Source: Bacteroidetes bacterium CG2_30_32_10 (GTDB lineage Bacteria; Bacteroidota; Bacteroidia; Bacteroidales; CG2-30-32-10). From it: a stretch of DNA of 22,019 nt. Positions 21,628 to 22,019 of this stretch are shown one piece after another. The notes under the pieces were generated by a model, which saw only the letters and a list, made by a program, of their open reading frames with translations, was not told where the DNA came from and made no database searches. The stretch covers positions 1-22,019 of the forward strand of contig MNXO01000025.1 of assembly GCA_001872995.1 (NCBI GenBank), given 5' to 3'. Position numbers and translations under genes: made by a program. Numbering within the stretch: position 1 is the stretch's first letter; each line of letters begins with the position of its first letter.

Positions 21628-22019
21628 AAAAACTTATATTTATTCTTTTAACGCTGTTTTTTTTATTTTATTTAACTGCTTGTCATATTTATTCTTTTAC
21701 TGGTGCCTCTATTCCTCCTGAAGTTAAAACCTTTTCGGTAAAATATTTTCCTAACTTAGCTACATTAGGACCGCCAACTCTAAGCCAAACATTTACAGAA
21801 TCTCTAAAAGATAGATTTCTTAGTCAAACCAGCCTCAAAATGGTTTCTAAAGGAGGCGATTTAAGCATTGAAGGAAACATATCTAACTTTTCTACTTCAC
21901 CTACTGCTATTTCCGCTGATAAAGCCCAAAAAAATAGATTGTCGGTAACTGTTTACGTTAAGTTTTCAAATAAATTCAATGAAAAACAAGATTTTGAAAC
22001 TTCTTTCACAAGATATAGC
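21624..22019 (+). CDS. lptE: LPS assembly lipoprotein LptE (3' end cut by window edge)
   Basis: The frame is open for 132 codons to the right edge, so the C-terminus is missing. It begins with a lipoprotein signal: basic MKK, a hydrophobic stretch, and the lipobox LTAC with Cys20 as the predicted acylated residue. After it come HIYSFTGASIPPEVKTFSV and LSQTFTESLKDRF, followed by SIEGNISNFSTSP; this pattern I recognise from Bacteroidota LptE proteins, which pair with LptD in the outer membrane. The ATG overlaps the stop of the sigma-54 activator by 4 bp. Assignment rests on family resemblance and gene order; without the C-terminus it is less certain than the complete genes. Confidence 0.82.
   Translation, partial: MKKLIFILLTLFFLFYLTACHIYSFTGASIPPEVKTFSVKYFPNLATLGPPTLSQTFTESLKDRFLSQTSLKMVSKGGDLSIEGNISNFSTSPTAISADKAQKNRLSVTVYVKFSNKFNEKQDFETSFTRYS

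Noticed and set aside
21524..21721. 65-codon plus-strand frame spanning the activator end and lptE start
   Set aside because: It overlaps two well-supported genes in a third frame; the lipobox frame starting at 21624 is the real one.
1..22019. CRISPR array, IS element, integrase or prophage genes
   Set aside because: No regularly spaced repeats, transposase or integrase motifs, or terminal inverted repeats were seen on either strand.

Overview
The window looks like chromosomal DNA of an AT-rich member of the Bacteroidota. Supporting signs are a subtilase with a type IX secretion C-terminal sorting domain, perfect or near-perfect TAnnTTTG (-7) promoter boxes in front of most transcription units, a lack of obvious Shine-Dalgarno sequences, and a sigma-54 activator overlapping an LptE-like lipoprotein gene. 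No IS element, prophage, integrase or CRISPR array is visible. The class or genus cannot be fixed from the sequence alone.

Left part (1-5631, minus strand): a tRNA-Leu(TAG) is followed by trigger factor (tig), clpP, clpX, a 70-codon gene of unknown function, and a large alkaline-phosphatase-superfamily phosphodiesterase with a TPR tail that runs off the left edge. tig, clpP and clpX are 18 bp apart. The small gene overlaps the phosphodiesterase start by 8 bp. This is a protein-folding/proteolysis operon with an uncharacterised two-gene unit at its end.

Middle part (5747-16282): a nitroreductase; a membrane-bound nucleotide-sugar dehydratase of the CapD/WbpM/PglF type with a sigma-54-like promoter candidate; a membrane-anchored endonuclease/exonuclease/phosphatase-fold protein; a secreted T9SS subtilase; a family-4-like glycosyltransferase; a Wzx-type flippase; and an AsnB-type amidotransferase. 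The dehydratase, glycosyltransferase, flippase and amidotransferase point to surface polysaccharide synthesis, but they are split over several transcription units. The glycosyltransferase and flippase diverge from closely apposed promoters.

Right part (16399-22019): a C-terminal processing protease, a Bax-inhibitor-1-family membrane protein, fabD, a lone thiS on the minus strand that ends inside a strong hairpin shared with fabD, a sigma-54-dependent activator without a receiver domain, and a partial lptE cut by the right edge.

Most genes are ordinary housekeeping or envelope genes. The most unusual items are the small-ORF/phosphodiesterase-TPR pair, the terminator built into the thiS 3' end, the back-to-back divergent promoters at 12744-12803, the operator-like palindrome before asnB, and the sigma-54-like site before the dehydratase gene.
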